This document shows, one piece after another, positions 8,470 to 18,063 of a stretch of DNA of 34,249 nucleotides. Within the stretch, counting starts at the first letter, position 1, and every line of letters starts with the position of its first letter. Source of the DNA: an uncultured Clostridia bacterium (GTDB taxonomy: Bacteria; Bacillota; Clostridia; TANB77; CAG-508). The notes under the pieces are model-generated. The model was not told the origin of the DNA and searched no databases. It saw nothing but the letters and a program-made list of their open reading frames with translations. The stretch spans positions 1 to 34,249 of the forward strand of contig CANRAW010000011.1 in NCBI GenBank assembly GCA_947628715.1. Direction: 5' to 3'. The translations under genes and the position numbers were made by a program.

Positions 8470-11400
8470 TTATGTAATATCTTTATGATTTTTATAGATT
8501 AATATTCCATTAACTATTGCTATTAAAACTATTGCTGAAATTAGTATGATTGGTAGCAAATTAGTCTCGCCTGTTTTTGGTAATTCATGTGGTAATAATG
8601 TATCATTTTCTTCTTCACTAGAATTTCCTTCACTTGGAGTATTTGTTTCCGGTGCATTTACACTTGGCTTGTCTTCGCTTAGAATATCTACTTCTGGTAC
8701 ATCTTCACTTGGTTTGTCTTCGCTTGGAGTATTTGTTTCCGGTGTGTCTTCTCCTGGTTTGTCTTCACTTGGAGTGTCTGTTTCAGGTGTATCTTCGCTT
8801 GGTTTATCTTCACTTGGGGTATCTGTTTCTGGTGTATCTTCGCTTGGTTTATCTTCGCTTGGAGTATTTGTTTCCGGTGTGTCTTCTCCTGGTTTATCTT
8901 CACTTGGATACTTTTGTGTTGATGGTTTTATTTCTAGTATTTTTCCAATTTCTTCTGCTAATTTTTCCCCAAAATATTTATTTCCCTCAATTGATAAATG
9001 TACTCCATCCTCAAGGATATATTTATCTGCATTTCCATCATTTTTAGGATTTCCCATATCTCCAGTACCTGTAATATAGCCTTCTTTTCCAATTGTTATT
9101 TTTTCATTATTTTTATATGTATCACCATTTAATAAGTCTATAAATAGCACTTCCTTTTCTAGCGCCTGCTCTTTTAACTTATTATTGATTTCTATTAAAT
9201 CTTCTGGAACTCTTTCAGCTGGATAATATGCTCCTATCGTAATTATTTTTGCATTTGTATTATTTTTTATATAATCAATACATTTTTCAGCTTCTGCAAT
9301 TACTTCTGGTGCTTTATAACCGCTCCAATAATCATTTGGACCTGCTTCAAGAACTATTACATCTGGATTCAATTTTAATTGTTCTATTAATATCTCTAAT
9401 CTTTCAGAATATATATCATTTTTGCCATCGGTATCTGCTACATAGCCTGTTCCACCAACTCCATTATTTATACATTCAAGATTTAGAATATTTGATGTAA
9501 CATTTGGCCAAGAATAATATGCTGCAAGGTCTCCTCCTCTTGTGATACTTGAACCTATATACAAAACTTTTAAGTTGCTTGGTCTTTCTATAGCTTTTAT
9601 TTCGTCAGATTCACTAATTCTAACCCCATTAAAAACGCAATCTGTTAATTCTACTCTAATTTTTCTTTCTTTTTTTTCATCAAACTCTATTTTGTACCAT
9701 ATTCCTTTAAATGAATCTGAGTCACTTCCTGTTTCTTTTGTAGTTTGCTCTATTCCATCACGATAAGTTATTTCATATCCATTTCCTTCATCTACTAATA
9801 TTCTAAACGAAGTACAAGTATTTACAAAAAATTCTTTACAATTTACTGCAAATTCAACTGAATATAATTGTGGCCATTTATTTTCTTTTGAATATATGCT
9901 ATTTTGACCTATTATTGAATTTCTCCATGAAACTGGTTCTAAGTTTGAATTATATGATTTATACAATGGATTTACATTTCCATCTTCTGTTTTTGGGGTA
10001 TACCATATTGTAGTTTCTTCTAAATTTTTTTCATCTTTAATTTGAGTTATTGATGGCGGATTTTCCATTACTTTTTCAGTATAATCATATATATCAGCAT
10101 ATTTATTATCGCCTTTTAATTCTATTTCTCCAAAGACATACCAATTATCCTCTGTTTTTCCTTCACTTCCTAATAAGTATGTTGGATTTTCGTCGTCATC
10201 ATTTTTGTATAATCCTACAGCTAATTTATAATTTCCGCTATCTACATTTTCAAAAGTAACTGATATTTCTTCTTTTGAAAGTGTATCAGGTACCCAAGCC
10301 TTAGGGTTTATATCTGTTTTATATTTTTTTACTAAATTATTATTTTGGTCTAAAAGTCCAACAAATACACTACATTCTTCACAAATTGGTGTAATTCCAT
10401 CATTTGTAAATTCAAATAACATTTCTGTTGGCGTATTTACTTCTATTTCTTTATGATAAGTTGCTTTTTTTAATCTTAAATAATATCCAATTTTGTTTGC
10501 CAATTGTCTACAATATTCTTGATTACCATCATTATACCAAGATTTGTCAAGTTCAATATATGATGGCTTACACATTTGCATAGCTTCTTCTAATTTGCTA
10601 TTAAAATATTCTTTTCCACCATTTTCTTCGTACTTTTCATATTTACTAGCATATTCAAATATCATTGGAAGTTTTCCATATGTTTTTGCACATGTCTCTA
10701 AACCATTTGTATATGAAATTATTCCATCTCTTCTTAATGAAACCCCTTCGTCTATTAATTCTTCATAAACATTGTTGAAACTGTCCTCTCCCCAAGGAAT
10801 AACTAAAAGCGTATTTGGGAAAGCTTGCATATATGGTATAATATATTTTTCTTTTAAAAATTCAGGTTCTACTCTATTTTGCTTAATATATTCTTTTTCA
10901 TTTATTTCTTGACCTGACTCTTCTAAAACATCTAAGCCAAATAAATGTTGTTCTCCATAATTTCCATAAGATCTAATATCAATAAAGGCAATATTTGGAT
11001 CTCCATCATACTTTTCTCCTAGTGCTTTTGCAAATTCATTTACATATTTTATAAAGGTTTCATCTTTCCAATCTGGAATATATTGTTTACCATTATTTCC
11101 ACCTAAATTATATTTAGCACCTTTATCAAAAACAAATTTTGGTGTTACATAAGGCTCTTCAGTTGATACATCGGCACACATTACACCAAAAGCAAATTGT
11201 TTGTTATATTTTATGCAATCTTCAATTGCTTCATCTATTAACGTAAAATCAAAGACGCCCTCTTCTTTTTGCAATGCTGACCAATCAAATCTAGTATAAA
11301 TAACTTTAGATATATCTAACATATCTTGTGAAACCCAGTTAAAGTTATATTTGTGTTCATCATCATAAGTTAATCTGCTTGCATAATAAACAAGCCCTTT

Positions 11401-11570
11401 TCCTGGATTTAATAAGACATCATTATTGTCTTGTATGATTTTTTGGACTATTTCATCATTTTGACTGGTTTCTCCGGTTGTTTATTCCAATAACGGCTGT
11501 TTCTGTAAATGTTAAAACTATTATTAAAGTTAATAGTATAATTCCAACTTTTTTTAAACCTACTCTCATA
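8470..11570 (-). CDS. Secreted LPxTG-anchored protein: DUF4832-type barrel plus SGNH esterase; one CGG +1 site and one further unexplained shift
   Basis: About 1032 residues after repair: signal peptide (MRVGLKKVGIILLTLI..), a TIM-barrel-like region (YTRFDWSALQKEEGVFDF, DIRSYGNYGEQHLFG), a beta-rich domain typical of DUF4832, a carbohydrate-esterase-2-like jelly roll, then SGNH blocks GSSITRGGD, NNGVGGTGY, EAGPNDYW and DGVHLSIEG. A Pro-Ser-Glu-Asp-Thr repeat spacer, LPKTGE, a membrane helix and a basic tail complete a sortase substrate. It probably deacetylates or cleaves a glycan at the cell surface. CGG at 11474-11476 needs +1 (N-N-G-E-T-S-Q). A second +1, between about 11522 and 11480, is needed to join the start to that frame and is not at a CGG. 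The start at 11570 has AAGGAG five bases upstream. Confidence 0.8.
11474..11476 (-). other. In-frame CGG, +1 site near the N-terminus of the LPxTG protein
   Basis: AAC AAC C|GGA GAA ACC reads N-N-G-E-T and opens the long frame that begins the conserved NPGKGLVYY segment. The in-frame status depends on the preceding frame, itself reached by a non-CGG shift. Confidence 0.75.
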
Positions 11571-11621
11571 GTATCTCCTTACCATTATATAACTTGCAAT
11601 ATACTTATTTTTATGCTATAC

Positions 11622-11651
11622 ATTCTATCATATTTCGTATTTTTATGTCAA
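11622..11651 (-). promoter_or_regulatory. Promoter of the LPxTG protein gene
   Basis: TTGACA (11646-11651) and TAGAAT (11622-11627) with an 18-base spacer, about 50 bases ahead of the ATG at 11570. Confidence 0.7.
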
Positions 11652-11688
11652 CTTTTGTGTGATAATTTTTTTATGATTTTATACTCTA

Positions 11689-11718
11689 AAAGAGTTGATA
11701 ATTTACTATCAACTCTTT
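11689..11718. terminator. Bidirectional hairpin terminator
   Basis: AAAGAGTTGATA pairs with TATCAACTCTTT around ATTTAC, followed by a T-run on the plus strand and TTTT on the minus strand. It separates the MazF/PemK-like gene from the surface-protein promoter. Confidence 0.75.
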
Positions 11719-11734
11719 TTTTCTAATGTTCTAA

Positions 11735-11857
11735 TTTAATGGTTTCATAGAACAAATGCATAAATTTGTTGTAATTTGCTCTATTGTTATTGTTTACCTA
11801 TTTTTTTACTTTAAAAAATGCTATTTTACGGCTACGTGATTGAATTTATTAAAACTT
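11735..11857 (+). repeat. Intergenic repeat, copy 2
   Basis: Aligns with copy 1 from TTTAATGGTTTCAT through AAATTTGTTGTAAT and CTTTAAAAAATGCTATTTT to TTTATTAAAACTT, with a short extra piece containing GGCTACGTGATT. That piece is shared with copy 3 (GCTACGCCATTT). It abuts the stop codon of the gene at 11859. Confidence 0.65.
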
Positions 11858-11858
11858 A

Positions 11859-12362
11859 TTAATCATTATTACTTTTTAAATTATTATAAAAATTTTTCTT
11901 ATATTCTTCTATTTTTTCATTATCAACCTTTCCAATCTTGAACAATATTTGCTCGTTTAAAATTTTATATACTACATCTGTTTTCACTATACTATTTTTA
12001 TGTAAATTATTTATATTGTCTTTTTTTAATAATTTATTTGAATTAAATTTTAATTTTTCTAAATTAGAAGATATAAGCATTCCAAAATTTTCAATTGGAA
12101 CAGCTGTGTTATCTTGGTCTATTATTACAAATAAATGATTGCTTCCAATTTTACCATCAGAGTAGGTATATTCTTTAACAAATACAATGTCACCAATCTC
12201 ATAATTTATATTATAAGATTCCTCTTCTTCGTTTAAGATATTTTCAATCTTTCCTTTATGCCATTCTTCTTCAACTGGGTATTCGTCAAATGCTTCTTTT
12301 ACATCTTTTACCTTGCCATATTTATATGCAGTTTTTAAGAAATCGCTTATTTCTTCTTTCAT
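11859..12362 (-). CDS. MazF/PemK-like domain protein, uncertain
   Basis: 167 residues. The centre (about 57-90) reads GDIVFVKEYTYSDGKIGSNH followed by LFVIIDQDN, which resembles the start of MazF/PemK barrels (GDIvxVdxxysdGk...h.FVIId). The first 45 residues form a charged helical region that could be an attached antitoxin-like or dimerisation segment. No separate antitoxin gene is visible. The C-terminal 60 residues are helical and Lys/Asn-rich. It sits alone between two copies of the intergenic repeat, which suggests a cassette-like accessory gene. An RNase-toxin function is inference. Confidence 0.5.
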   Translation of the reverse strand: MKEEISDFLKTAYKYGKVKDVKEAFDEYPVEEEWHKGKIENILNEEEESYNINYEIGDIVFVKEYTYSDGKIGSNHLFVIIDQDNTAVPIENFGMLISSNLEKLKFNSNKLLKKDNINNLHKNSIVKTDVVYKILNEQILFKIGKVDNEKIEEYKKNFYNNLKSNND

Positions 12363-12425
12363 AGAAACAATTTACCTTTCTTTTTTTATTTAATAATTTT
12401 TGTTATCTATTAATGTATTACATTA

Positions 12426-12476
12426 CTCTTAAAAATGTTATTTCAATGCTACGCCATTTAATTTATTAAAACTTAT
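12426..12476 (+). repeat. Intergenic repeat, partial copy 3
   Basis: CTCTTAAAAATGTTATTT, GCTACGCCATTTAATTTATT and AAAACTTAT match the last half of copy 2. The remainder of 12363-12552 shows only AT-rich sequence. Confidence 0.55.
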
Positions 12477-12552
12477 CAAATTTAATTAATCTCATCTTAA
12501 ATTCTAAGAATGAAAAAAATATATATTATTTAATACCTATTTTTCATTTTTA

Positions 12553-13425
12553 TTAGTTTGGTGGGAGTACCCTAAAACTAAAAATAATTTTTTGATCATG
12601 TATACTATATCTATGCCATTTTTTATTAGAAACTATAGTACACACTAAATATGCTTCTTCTCCAACATAATCTTCTTTTATTGTTAAATTTATTTGTTTT
12701 TTATTTTTAAATTCTACTATATCTCTCCCACTTATTTGCCACTCTATATTATATTCTTTTTCATCAAATGACGGGTCTAATGTTAAATAAATCGTATATC
12801 TATCTTCAATGTTAAATTCCTGAAGATCATCTTCATTTTTATTCATAATATCTATAACTTCAACCCTTTTATCTTTATTAGGATAAAATTCATGTCCTAA
12901 TGAATCATTTATTCTAATTATATTCGGTACATTATAAATTTTTTGTTTTCCTATATCTTTCATATATTCTTTTACTCCATCTACAAAATCATTGCTATAG
13001 CATATTGCCTGCTCTGCTTCTCTTATTGATATTGGGTTGCTATGAGATAGTTTATTTCTAATTGGTATAATTCTCTTTAAAAAAGTTCTTGCTTCTGAAT
13101 TTCCATCTGGATAAATATAATCTAAACATGGTTTAAAGAATTTCTTATATAATGATTCTTTGCAAAGTATAGTAATAATTTCATCTAAAAATAGAGTATC
13201 TATAAGCTTTGGAAATCTTCCGTTATTATTTTTTTTCATATTTTCTGCTTTTTCAACTATTTCATTTTTTATTAAGTTATTACCATTTTCTTGTGCGTGA
13301 AAATAATCTTCTCCATATACTTCACTTAATTTAGAATCAATTAATGTCCTAGCCCATTTTTCCATGCTCTCTATTGATAGTCTAGATTTACTTCTTATTT
13401 CTTCTTCGCTATAGTTATAAAGCAT
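12553..13425 (-). CDS. Swt1-type HEPN domain protein
   Basis: 290 residues. The helical N-terminal 170 contain RNKLSHSNPISIREAEQAI, a classic HEPN R-x4-H motif (R-N-K-L-S-H) within the Swt1-like subgroup pattern. Such HEPN proteins are commonly metal-independent RNases in defence or stress systems. The C-terminal 110 residues are beta-rich (YTIYLTLDPSFDEKEYNIEW), perhaps an Ig-like sensor. It lies 12 bases downstream of lysS, so it may be read through from the lysS promoter. The partner and target are unknown. No CGG in frame. Confidence 0.68.
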   Translation of the reverse strand: MLYNYSEEEIRSKSRLSIESMEKWARTLIDSKLSEVYGEDYFHAQENGNNLIKNEIVEKAENMKKNNNGRFPKLIDTLFLDEIITILCKESLYKKFFKPCLDYIYPDGNSEARTFLKRIIPIRNKLSHSNPISIREAEQAICYSNDFVDGVKEYMKDIGKQKIYNVPNIIRINDSLGHEFYPNKDKRVEVIDIMNKNEDDLQEFNIEDRYTIYLTLDPSFDEKEYNIEWQISGRDIVEFKNKKQINLTIKEDYVGEEAYLVCTIVSNKKWHRYSIHDQKIIFSFRVLPPN

Positions 13426-13437
13426 TTAATCTCTCCT

Positions 13438-14937
13438 TTATTTTTCATTTAAAGGTTTCATTGTTGGGAAAAGTAAGACGTCTCTTATTGATGCTTCGTC
13501 TGTTAATAACATTATTAATCTATCTATTCCTATTCCTAAGCCACCTGTTGGAGGAAGTCCTATTTCTAGGGCGTTTACGAAGTCTTCGTCCATCATTCCT
13601 GCTTCGTCGTCTCCATTTTCTCTTGCTTGAATTTCTTCCTTAAATCTTTCATATTGGTCTATTGGGTCATTTAATTCTGAGAAAGCATTTCCATATTCTC
13701 TTCCGCAGATAAATGCTTCAAATCTTTGAGTTAATCTTGGGTCTTCTTTCTTTTTCTTTGCAAGTGGTGATATTTCTATTGGATAATCATATACAAATGT
13801 TGGCTGTATAAGTGTTTTTTCAACATATTCCTCAAAGAATAAGCTAATTATATTTCCTCTTGTTTCTTTTCCGCTAGGTACTTCAATATTTCTTTCTTTT
13901 GCAATTTTCATTGCTTCTTCGTTTGTGTTTATTGTATTAAAGTCTATACCGCTTGCCTCTTTGATACTATCTATCATAGTGATTCTTTTCCATTTTGTTC
14001 CAAGGTCAACTTCTGTTCCTTGGTATGTTATCTTAGTTTTTCCGCAAACTTTTTCTGCACATTTTCTAAATATTTCTTCTGTAATATCCATCATGTCATT
14101 ATAGTCTTCATAAGCTGAATAAAGCTCTATTGATGTAAATTCTGGATTATGTCTAATATCCATACCTTCATTTCTGAAGATTCTTCCTATTTCATATACT
14201 TTATCATATCCACCTACAATTAATCTCTTTAGGTTTAATTCTGTTGCTATTCTTAAATACATGTCTATATCCAAAGTATTATGGTGAGTTATAAATGGTC
14301 TTGCAGTAGCTCCACCTGATATAGTGTTTAATATTGGTGTTTCTACTTCTAAGTATCCTTTTTCGTCTAATATTCTTCTTATTTCACTTATTATTTGGCT
14401 TCTTTTATAGAAAGTATCCTTTACTTCTGGATTCATTATTAAATCAACATATCTTTGTCTATATCTTAAATCTGTATCTTTTAATCCATGGAATTTTTCA
14501 GGAAGTGGTCTAAGTGATTTTGAAAGTAAAGTTATTTCCTTTGCATGTACTGATATTTCTTCTGTTTTTGTTTTAAAAACAAAACCTGTTATTCCTATAA
14601 TATCTCCTACATCATAGGTTTTAAATTCTTTATAATTTTCTTCGCCTAAGTCATTTGTACTAACATAGCTTTGTATTTTTCCTACACTATCTTGTATTGT
14701 ACAAAATGATGCTTTTCCCATAATTCTCTTTGCCATAATTCTTCCTGCAACTGTTACATCTTTTCCTTCTAGCTCTGAATAGTTATCTTTTACTTCTTTA
14801 CTTACATGTGTTCTATTAAATTTTGTTATCTCATAAGGATTTCTTCCGTTTTTAGTTAATTCCTCTAGTTTGTCTCTTCTAATTTGCATTAAATGATTTA
14901 CATCTTGTTCAATTTCGTTATTGTTATTTTCGTTCAT
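13438..14937 (-). CDS. lysS: Lysyl-tRNA synthetase, class II
   Basis: Charges tRNA-Lys. The 499 residues show an N-terminal OB fold ([18 protein letters not shown]), motif 1 ([20 protein letters not shown]), motif 2 ([20 protein letters not shown]) and motif 3 ([20 protein letters not shown]). Length is standard. GGAGG precedes the ATG by about 12 bases, and it has its own strong promoter. No T-box is visible in the 112-base leader region. CGG is absent in frame. Confidence 0.97.
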   Translation of the reverse strand: MNENNNNEIEQDVNHLMQIRRDKLEELTKNGRNPYEITKFNRTHVSKEVKDNYSELEGKDVTVAGRIMAKRIMGKASFCTIQDSVGKIQSYVSTNDLGEENYKEFKTYDVGDIIGITGFVFKTKTEEISVHAKEITLLSKSLRPLPEKFHGLKDTDLRYRQRYVDLIMNPEVKDTFYKRSQIISEIRRILDEKGYLEVETPILNTISGGATARPFITHHNTLDIDMYLRIATELNLKRLIVGGYDKVYEIGRIFRNEGMDIRHNPEFTSIELYSAYEDYNDMMDITEEIFRKCAEKVCGKTKITYQGTEVDLGTKWKRITMIDSIKEASGIDFNTINTNEEAMKIAKERNIEVPSGKETRGNIISLFFEEYVEKTLIQPTFVYDYPIEISPLAKKKKEDPRLTQRFEAFICGREYGNAFSELNDPIDQYERFKEEIQARENGDDEAGMMDEDFVNALEIGLPPTGGLGIGIDRLIMLLTDEASIRDVLLFPTMKPLNEK

Positions 14938-14971
14938 ACTCTTAGTTTACCTCCGATTTTAAATATTTAAT

Positions 14972-15000
14972 ATTATATATCAATATAGCATAAATTGCAA
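14972..15000 (-). promoter_or_regulatory. Promoter of lysS
   Basis: TTGCAA (14995-15000) and TATAAT (14972-14977) with a 17-base spacer, about 35 bases before the lysS start. Confidence 0.75.
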
Positions 15001-15049
15001 GGTTTATGTTACAATATGCACATCTATAAAAGCCAATTTTCTTATTTTT

Positions 15050-15880
15050 TTATTCTTCTGCAATTTCAATAAGTCTTTTTAACCTATGATTTACTCCAGA
15101 TTTTCCAATAGGTTCAGATAACATTTTTCCAAGTTCTTCTAATGTTGCATCAGGATTTTCTATTCTTAAAGTTGCAATCTCTTGTAAGTTTTTTGGCAAT
15201 GTGTTCCACTTCTTTTGCTTTTTTATCTTTTTTATTGCTTGTATCTGTGTTATGCCTGCATTTACAGTCTTATTCAAATTTGCAGTTTCACAATTTACCT
15301 TCCTATTTACATTATTTTTTGTATCTTTAAAAACTCGTATATCCTCATATTTTAGGACTGAGCCATTTGCTCCAATTAAAGCTAAAATCTTTGATATTTC
15401 TTCCCCATCTTTAATATATATTGAGTATGAATATTTTCTTTCAAGTTTTTTTACTTCTATTCCGAACTCTTTAATAATATCAATTAATTCTTCTCTTGCT
15501 TCATTCGTTTCAAGTCTTATTTCTAAATGATACCTTGAGCTTGGTTCTGTTATTGAGCCTCCTCCTAAAAAGGCTCCCCTTACAATTGCTTTTTCAACTT
15601 CTAAATTCTTTTTGTCTATTTTTTCAAATAATACTTTATTTTTTAAAAAAATTATTGAAAAATTTTTTCCGTTCATTTCTATTTTATAATCTATATTAAG
15701 TCTATTTAAAATCTTATTTAACCTATTAACATTATACTCATTTTCTGTTAGAAATTTTATTTTTTCATTACTCATATTCATTGTCAACATATATCCATAT
15801 AGTTCCGCTTCTATTGCCTGTTTATTTGAGAAATTGTTTATTTTACTTAATTCTTCCTTAACGTTTGCAGAAAAAGACAT
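15050..15880 (-). CDS. whiA: DNA-binding regulator WhiA
   Basis: WhiA is a conserved Gram-positive protein with a degenerate LAGLIDADG fold and a C-terminal helix-turn-helix, affecting division and chromosome segregation in Bacilli and sporulation in actinobacteria. The 276 residues show MSFSANVKEELSKI at the N-terminus, GAFLGGGSITEPSSRYHLEI in the homing-endonuclease-like part and LRIENPDATLEELGKMLSEP plus KSGVNHRLKRL in the HTH. It starts 12 bases after prmC, an operon pairing. The usual rapZ/gvcK neighbours are not seen. Confidence 0.95.
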   Translation of the reverse strand: MSFSANVKEELSKINNFSNKQAIEAELYGYMLTMNMSNEKIKFLTENEYNVNRLNKILNRLNIDYKIEMNGKNFSIIFLKNKVLFEKIDKKNLEVEKAIVRGAFLGGGSITEPSSRYHLEIRLETNEAREELIDIIKEFGIEVKKLERKYSYSIYIKDGEEISKILALIGANGSVLKYEDIRVFKDTKNNVNRKVNCETANLNKTVNAGITQIQAIKKIKKQKKWNTLPKNLQEIATLRIENPDATLEELGKMLSEPIGKSGVNHRLKRLIEIAEE

Positions 15881-15892
15881 TTAAAATTCCTC

Positions 15893-16726
15893 CTATTTAT
15901 GCAATATAATAACCCTATCATTGTTTCCTAGGTCTTTTATAGCATCTATTTTATTAAATTTTTTGCTATTATTTGCCATTTCTATTATTTCCTCTTTTTG
16001 GTCATATCCAATTTCGATGGCTATAATGCCATTTTCATTTAAAAAATTACAGCCTTCCTCTATAATTGTCCTATAAAAATTTAACCCATCTAGTCCGCCA
16101 TCTAATGCAAGTTTTGGCTCATATTTAAGTGCATATTCTTTTATTATATCAGTTTTTATATATGGTGGATTTGCTACAATTAAATCATACTTTTTATTTA
16201 TTTTTTCAAACATATCACTTTGTATGAATTGAATTTTATTTTCATTAAGCAATGATTTTTCGTTTTTTCTTGCAATATCTAAAGCATCTTTACTTATATC
16301 AGTTGCAGTTATTTTTATATCATTTACATTTTTTGCAAGAGAAATCGCAATTATCCCGCTTCCTGTACATAATTCTAGCACATTTTTCTTATCATTTTTT
16401 TTGCAAAGTTTTATTACCTCTTCTACTAAAATTTCTGTATCTGCTCTTGGTATCAATACGCTTTCATTTACAAAAAAATCCATTTTCATAAATTCTTTGT
16501 GATTTGTTATATATTCCAAAGGGTAGCCGTTTGATATTTTTTCTATTCCTGATAAAAATTTATCTTCGGCTTGCTTTGAGATTTCTTTGTCATAGTCAAT
16601 AACTAATTTTTCTTTACTTACTTTAAGAATATTTGCTAAAAGTATCCTTGCAATTAAGGGAGCATCTTCTATATTATTTTTTACTAACATTTTTTTGGAT
16701 ATATTTAATATTTCTTGAATTTTCAT
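15893..16726 (-). CDS. prmC: Release-factor glutamine N5-methyltransferase PrmC (HemK)
   Basis: Methylates the GGQ glutamine of RF1/RF2 using S-adenosylmethionine. The 277 residues contain an N-terminal helical domain, YPLEYITNHKEFM, PRADTEILVEEV, the SAM-binding ELCTGSGIIAISLA and the catalytic NPPY (ANPPYIK). It has no Shine-Dalgarno sequence; the -10 box of the promoter ends nine bases before ATG, so the message is probably leaderless or nearly so. It is first in an operon with whiA. Confidence 0.95.
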   Translation of the reverse strand: MKIQEILNISKKMLVKNNIEDAPLIARILLANILKVSKEKLVIDYDKEISKQAEDKFLSGIEKISNGYPLEYITNHKEFMKMDFFVNESVLIPRADTEILVEEVIKLCKKNDKKNVLELCTGSGIIAISLAKNVNDIKITATDISKDALDIARKNEKSLLNENKIQFIQSDMFEKINKKYDLIVANPPYIKTDIIKEYALKYEPKLALDGGLDGLNFYRTIIEEGCNFLNENGIIAIEIGYDQKEEIIEMANNSKKFNKIDAIKDLGNNDRVIILHK

Positions 16727-16735
16727 AATGTAATA

Positions 16736-16764
16736 ATTTTATCATTTTTTTTATTAATTAGCAA
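16736..16764 (-). promoter_or_regulatory. Promoter of prmC-whiA, likely leaderless start
   Basis: TTGCTA (16759-16764) and TAAAAT (16736-16741), 17-base spacer. Expected initiation is about two to three bases before the ATG at 16726. Confidence 0.6.
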
Positions 16765-16765
16765 G

Positions 16766-16810
16766 TAAAATAGCCCAAGACTGCAATAACTGCTGTCTCG
16801 GGCTATTTTA
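16766..16810 (-). terminator. Strong terminator after the PFK-like gene
   Basis: A 20-bp stem with one or two mismatches: TAAAATAGCCC(G/A)AGAC.. pairs with ..GTCTTGGGCTATTTTA around a TTAT-type loop. It isolates the PFK-like gene from prmC. Confidence 0.85.
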
Positions 16811-16819
16811 CTTAGGGTT

Positions 16820-17878
16820 TTAAGGCATAGGCAAGAACTCTTTCAAAATGCCCTCCAAATCTTCCGGTAGCGTTGCTTTTTGATTTTTTCGCGGATTTAA
16901 CTTGGCGTAATAATCAATAGGTTTCGCCCTTACATTTTCAAAAGAGCCTAACTGAATCGAATACGGCTTTCCTTCATACTGCGGATCTTTAATGATTCTA
17001 AGCAAATTTCCACAAATGGATTCAATCTTTTTGAGATCTTTAGCATCTGTGCATCCATTTATCTGCGATACGTGTCCCACTTTCATCGTTCTCGTTTTTC
17101 TGTCAGACAATCCTTGAATGTCTTCTACCTTGATGTCTGAACCTTCACTTACTAAAACAAGTGTCGGCTTTTCAGCTTCTCTTATTCTTTTTGCTAAGAC
17201 ATCCTTGTCAACATGGTAATTCGCTGGTACAACAAAAATCTCAATGTCCTTCCTTTCGAAGTCCTGAATCCCGCCATACTTATTCAATTTCCGTGTAACA
17301 TTAGCCAAGATGTCATCTCTGTTTCGTCCTTGAAGCTCAACTGCTGCAACACCGGGTTTTAATCCTTCCCATGTGTTTAATGTGCTAGAGACAAAGTTAT
17401 TTACCTCCATCACTGATTTTCGTACAGCTTGGTCAAGTCCTAAGGATTTACCACCATTTATGCCATCAATTGTAAGTGGCATAATGAATACAAATACGAC
17501 TTTTTCCTTCAGAAACTCGTCTGCTATTTCGGCTACCTGCCGAGCTGATCCGTCTCCCCCTGCTACAAACACATATCCGATATTATGCTCGTGGCAAGTC
17601 TCAATTGCTTTTTTCAAATTGTCCTTTTCATTTAGGTCTACATTTCGACACGTTCCAAAGAAGCCTCCACTTCTTAATTTTGCCGTGTCGTTCATGCAAT
17701 CATTCCACTCAACGATGTTTTCATCGAGAAGAAGTGATGCAAACGAGTGAAAGCCGACATACACTGTGTTGAAGATATATGCAGCATTCAATTTTTGTGC
17801 GAAAGTCCGAATAAAAGCATTCGAACAATCGCAAAGCCCGCCCCCGTGAAATACGAGAGCATTTGTTCTTGCTTTCAT
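16820..17878 (-). CDS. Divergent 6-phosphofructokinase-family protein, foreign composition, three ordinary CGG codons
   Basis: 352 residues of the PFK superfamily, phosphorylating a sugar phosphate from ATP or PPi. Visible are VFHGGGLCDCSNAF (normally the G-G-D/G phosphate loop), AGGDGSARQVAEIADE and MPLTIDGINGGKSLGLDQAV, where TIDGI replaces the canonical TIDND, keeping the catalytic Asp but losing the second. Base and codon use are clearly more GC-rich than all neighbours. In-frame CGG occurs at codons 24 (17807), 113 (17540) and 196 (17291), and the frame stays open through all three. If CGG forces +1 in this cell, the product would stop after about 29 residues. It has its own promoter, RBS (AAAGGAGAGG) and terminator, and looks like a recent transfer. 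Confidence 0.72.
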   Translation of the reverse strand: MKARTNALVFHGGGLCDCSNAFIRTFAQKLNAAYIFNTVYVGFHSFASLLLDENIVEWNDCMNDTAKLRSGGFFGTCRNVDLNEKDNLKKAIETCHEHNIGYVFVAGGDGSARQVAEIADEFLKEKVVFVFIMPLTIDGINGGKSLGLDQAVRKSVMEVNNFVSSTLNTWEGLKPGVAAVELQGRNRDDILANVTRKLNKYGGIQDFERKDIEIFVVPANYHVDKDVLAKRIREAEKPTLVLVSEGSDIKVEDIQGLSDRKTRTMKVGHVSQINGCTDAKDLKKIESICGNLLRIIKDPQYEGKPYSIQLGSFENVRAKPIDYYAKLNPRKNQKATLPEDLEGILKEFLPMP

Positions 17879-17910
17879 ATTGCCTCTCCTTTCAAAAGTA
17901 GGTTATTAAT

Positions 17911-17939
17911 ATTATATAACATTTTCTATTTTATGTCAA
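17911..17939 (-). promoter_or_regulatory. Promoter of the PFK-like gene
   Basis: TTGACA (17934-17939) and TATAAT (17911-17916) with a 17-base spacer, near-consensus. Confidence 0.8.
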
Positions 17940-17992
17940 TTTAATATTTGCTTCAAAATGTTAAAATTTTCACTAATTCCATACCTCATTAA

Positions 17993-18024
17993 AAAAACGC
18001 CTAAGTTTTACCTTAAACGTTTTT
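17993..18024. terminator. Terminator after the rubredoxin gene
   Basis: On the minus strand AAAAACG and AAG pair with CTT and CGTTTTTTT, giving a T-tailed hairpin 40 bases after the rubredoxin stop. Confidence 0.65.
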
Positions 18025-18063
18025 ATTTATTTTATTTGTTTTAGCTTTGCTAATATATTATTA

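Noticed and set aside
8688-8903. CRISPR-like array in the regular repeats
   Set aside because: The periodic sequence is in frame with the coding repeat PSEDKPSEDTPET and has no unique spacers.
8546-9079. Plus-strand frames opposite the LPxTG repeat region
   Set aside because: They mirror the Pro-Ser-Glu-Asp repeat on the minus strand and have low-complexity Leu/Ser/Val sequence without ribosome sites.
14938-15049. T-box riboswitch before lysS
   Set aside because: The space after the promoter is about 30 bases, too short, and no T-box core (TGGN) with a following terminator is present.
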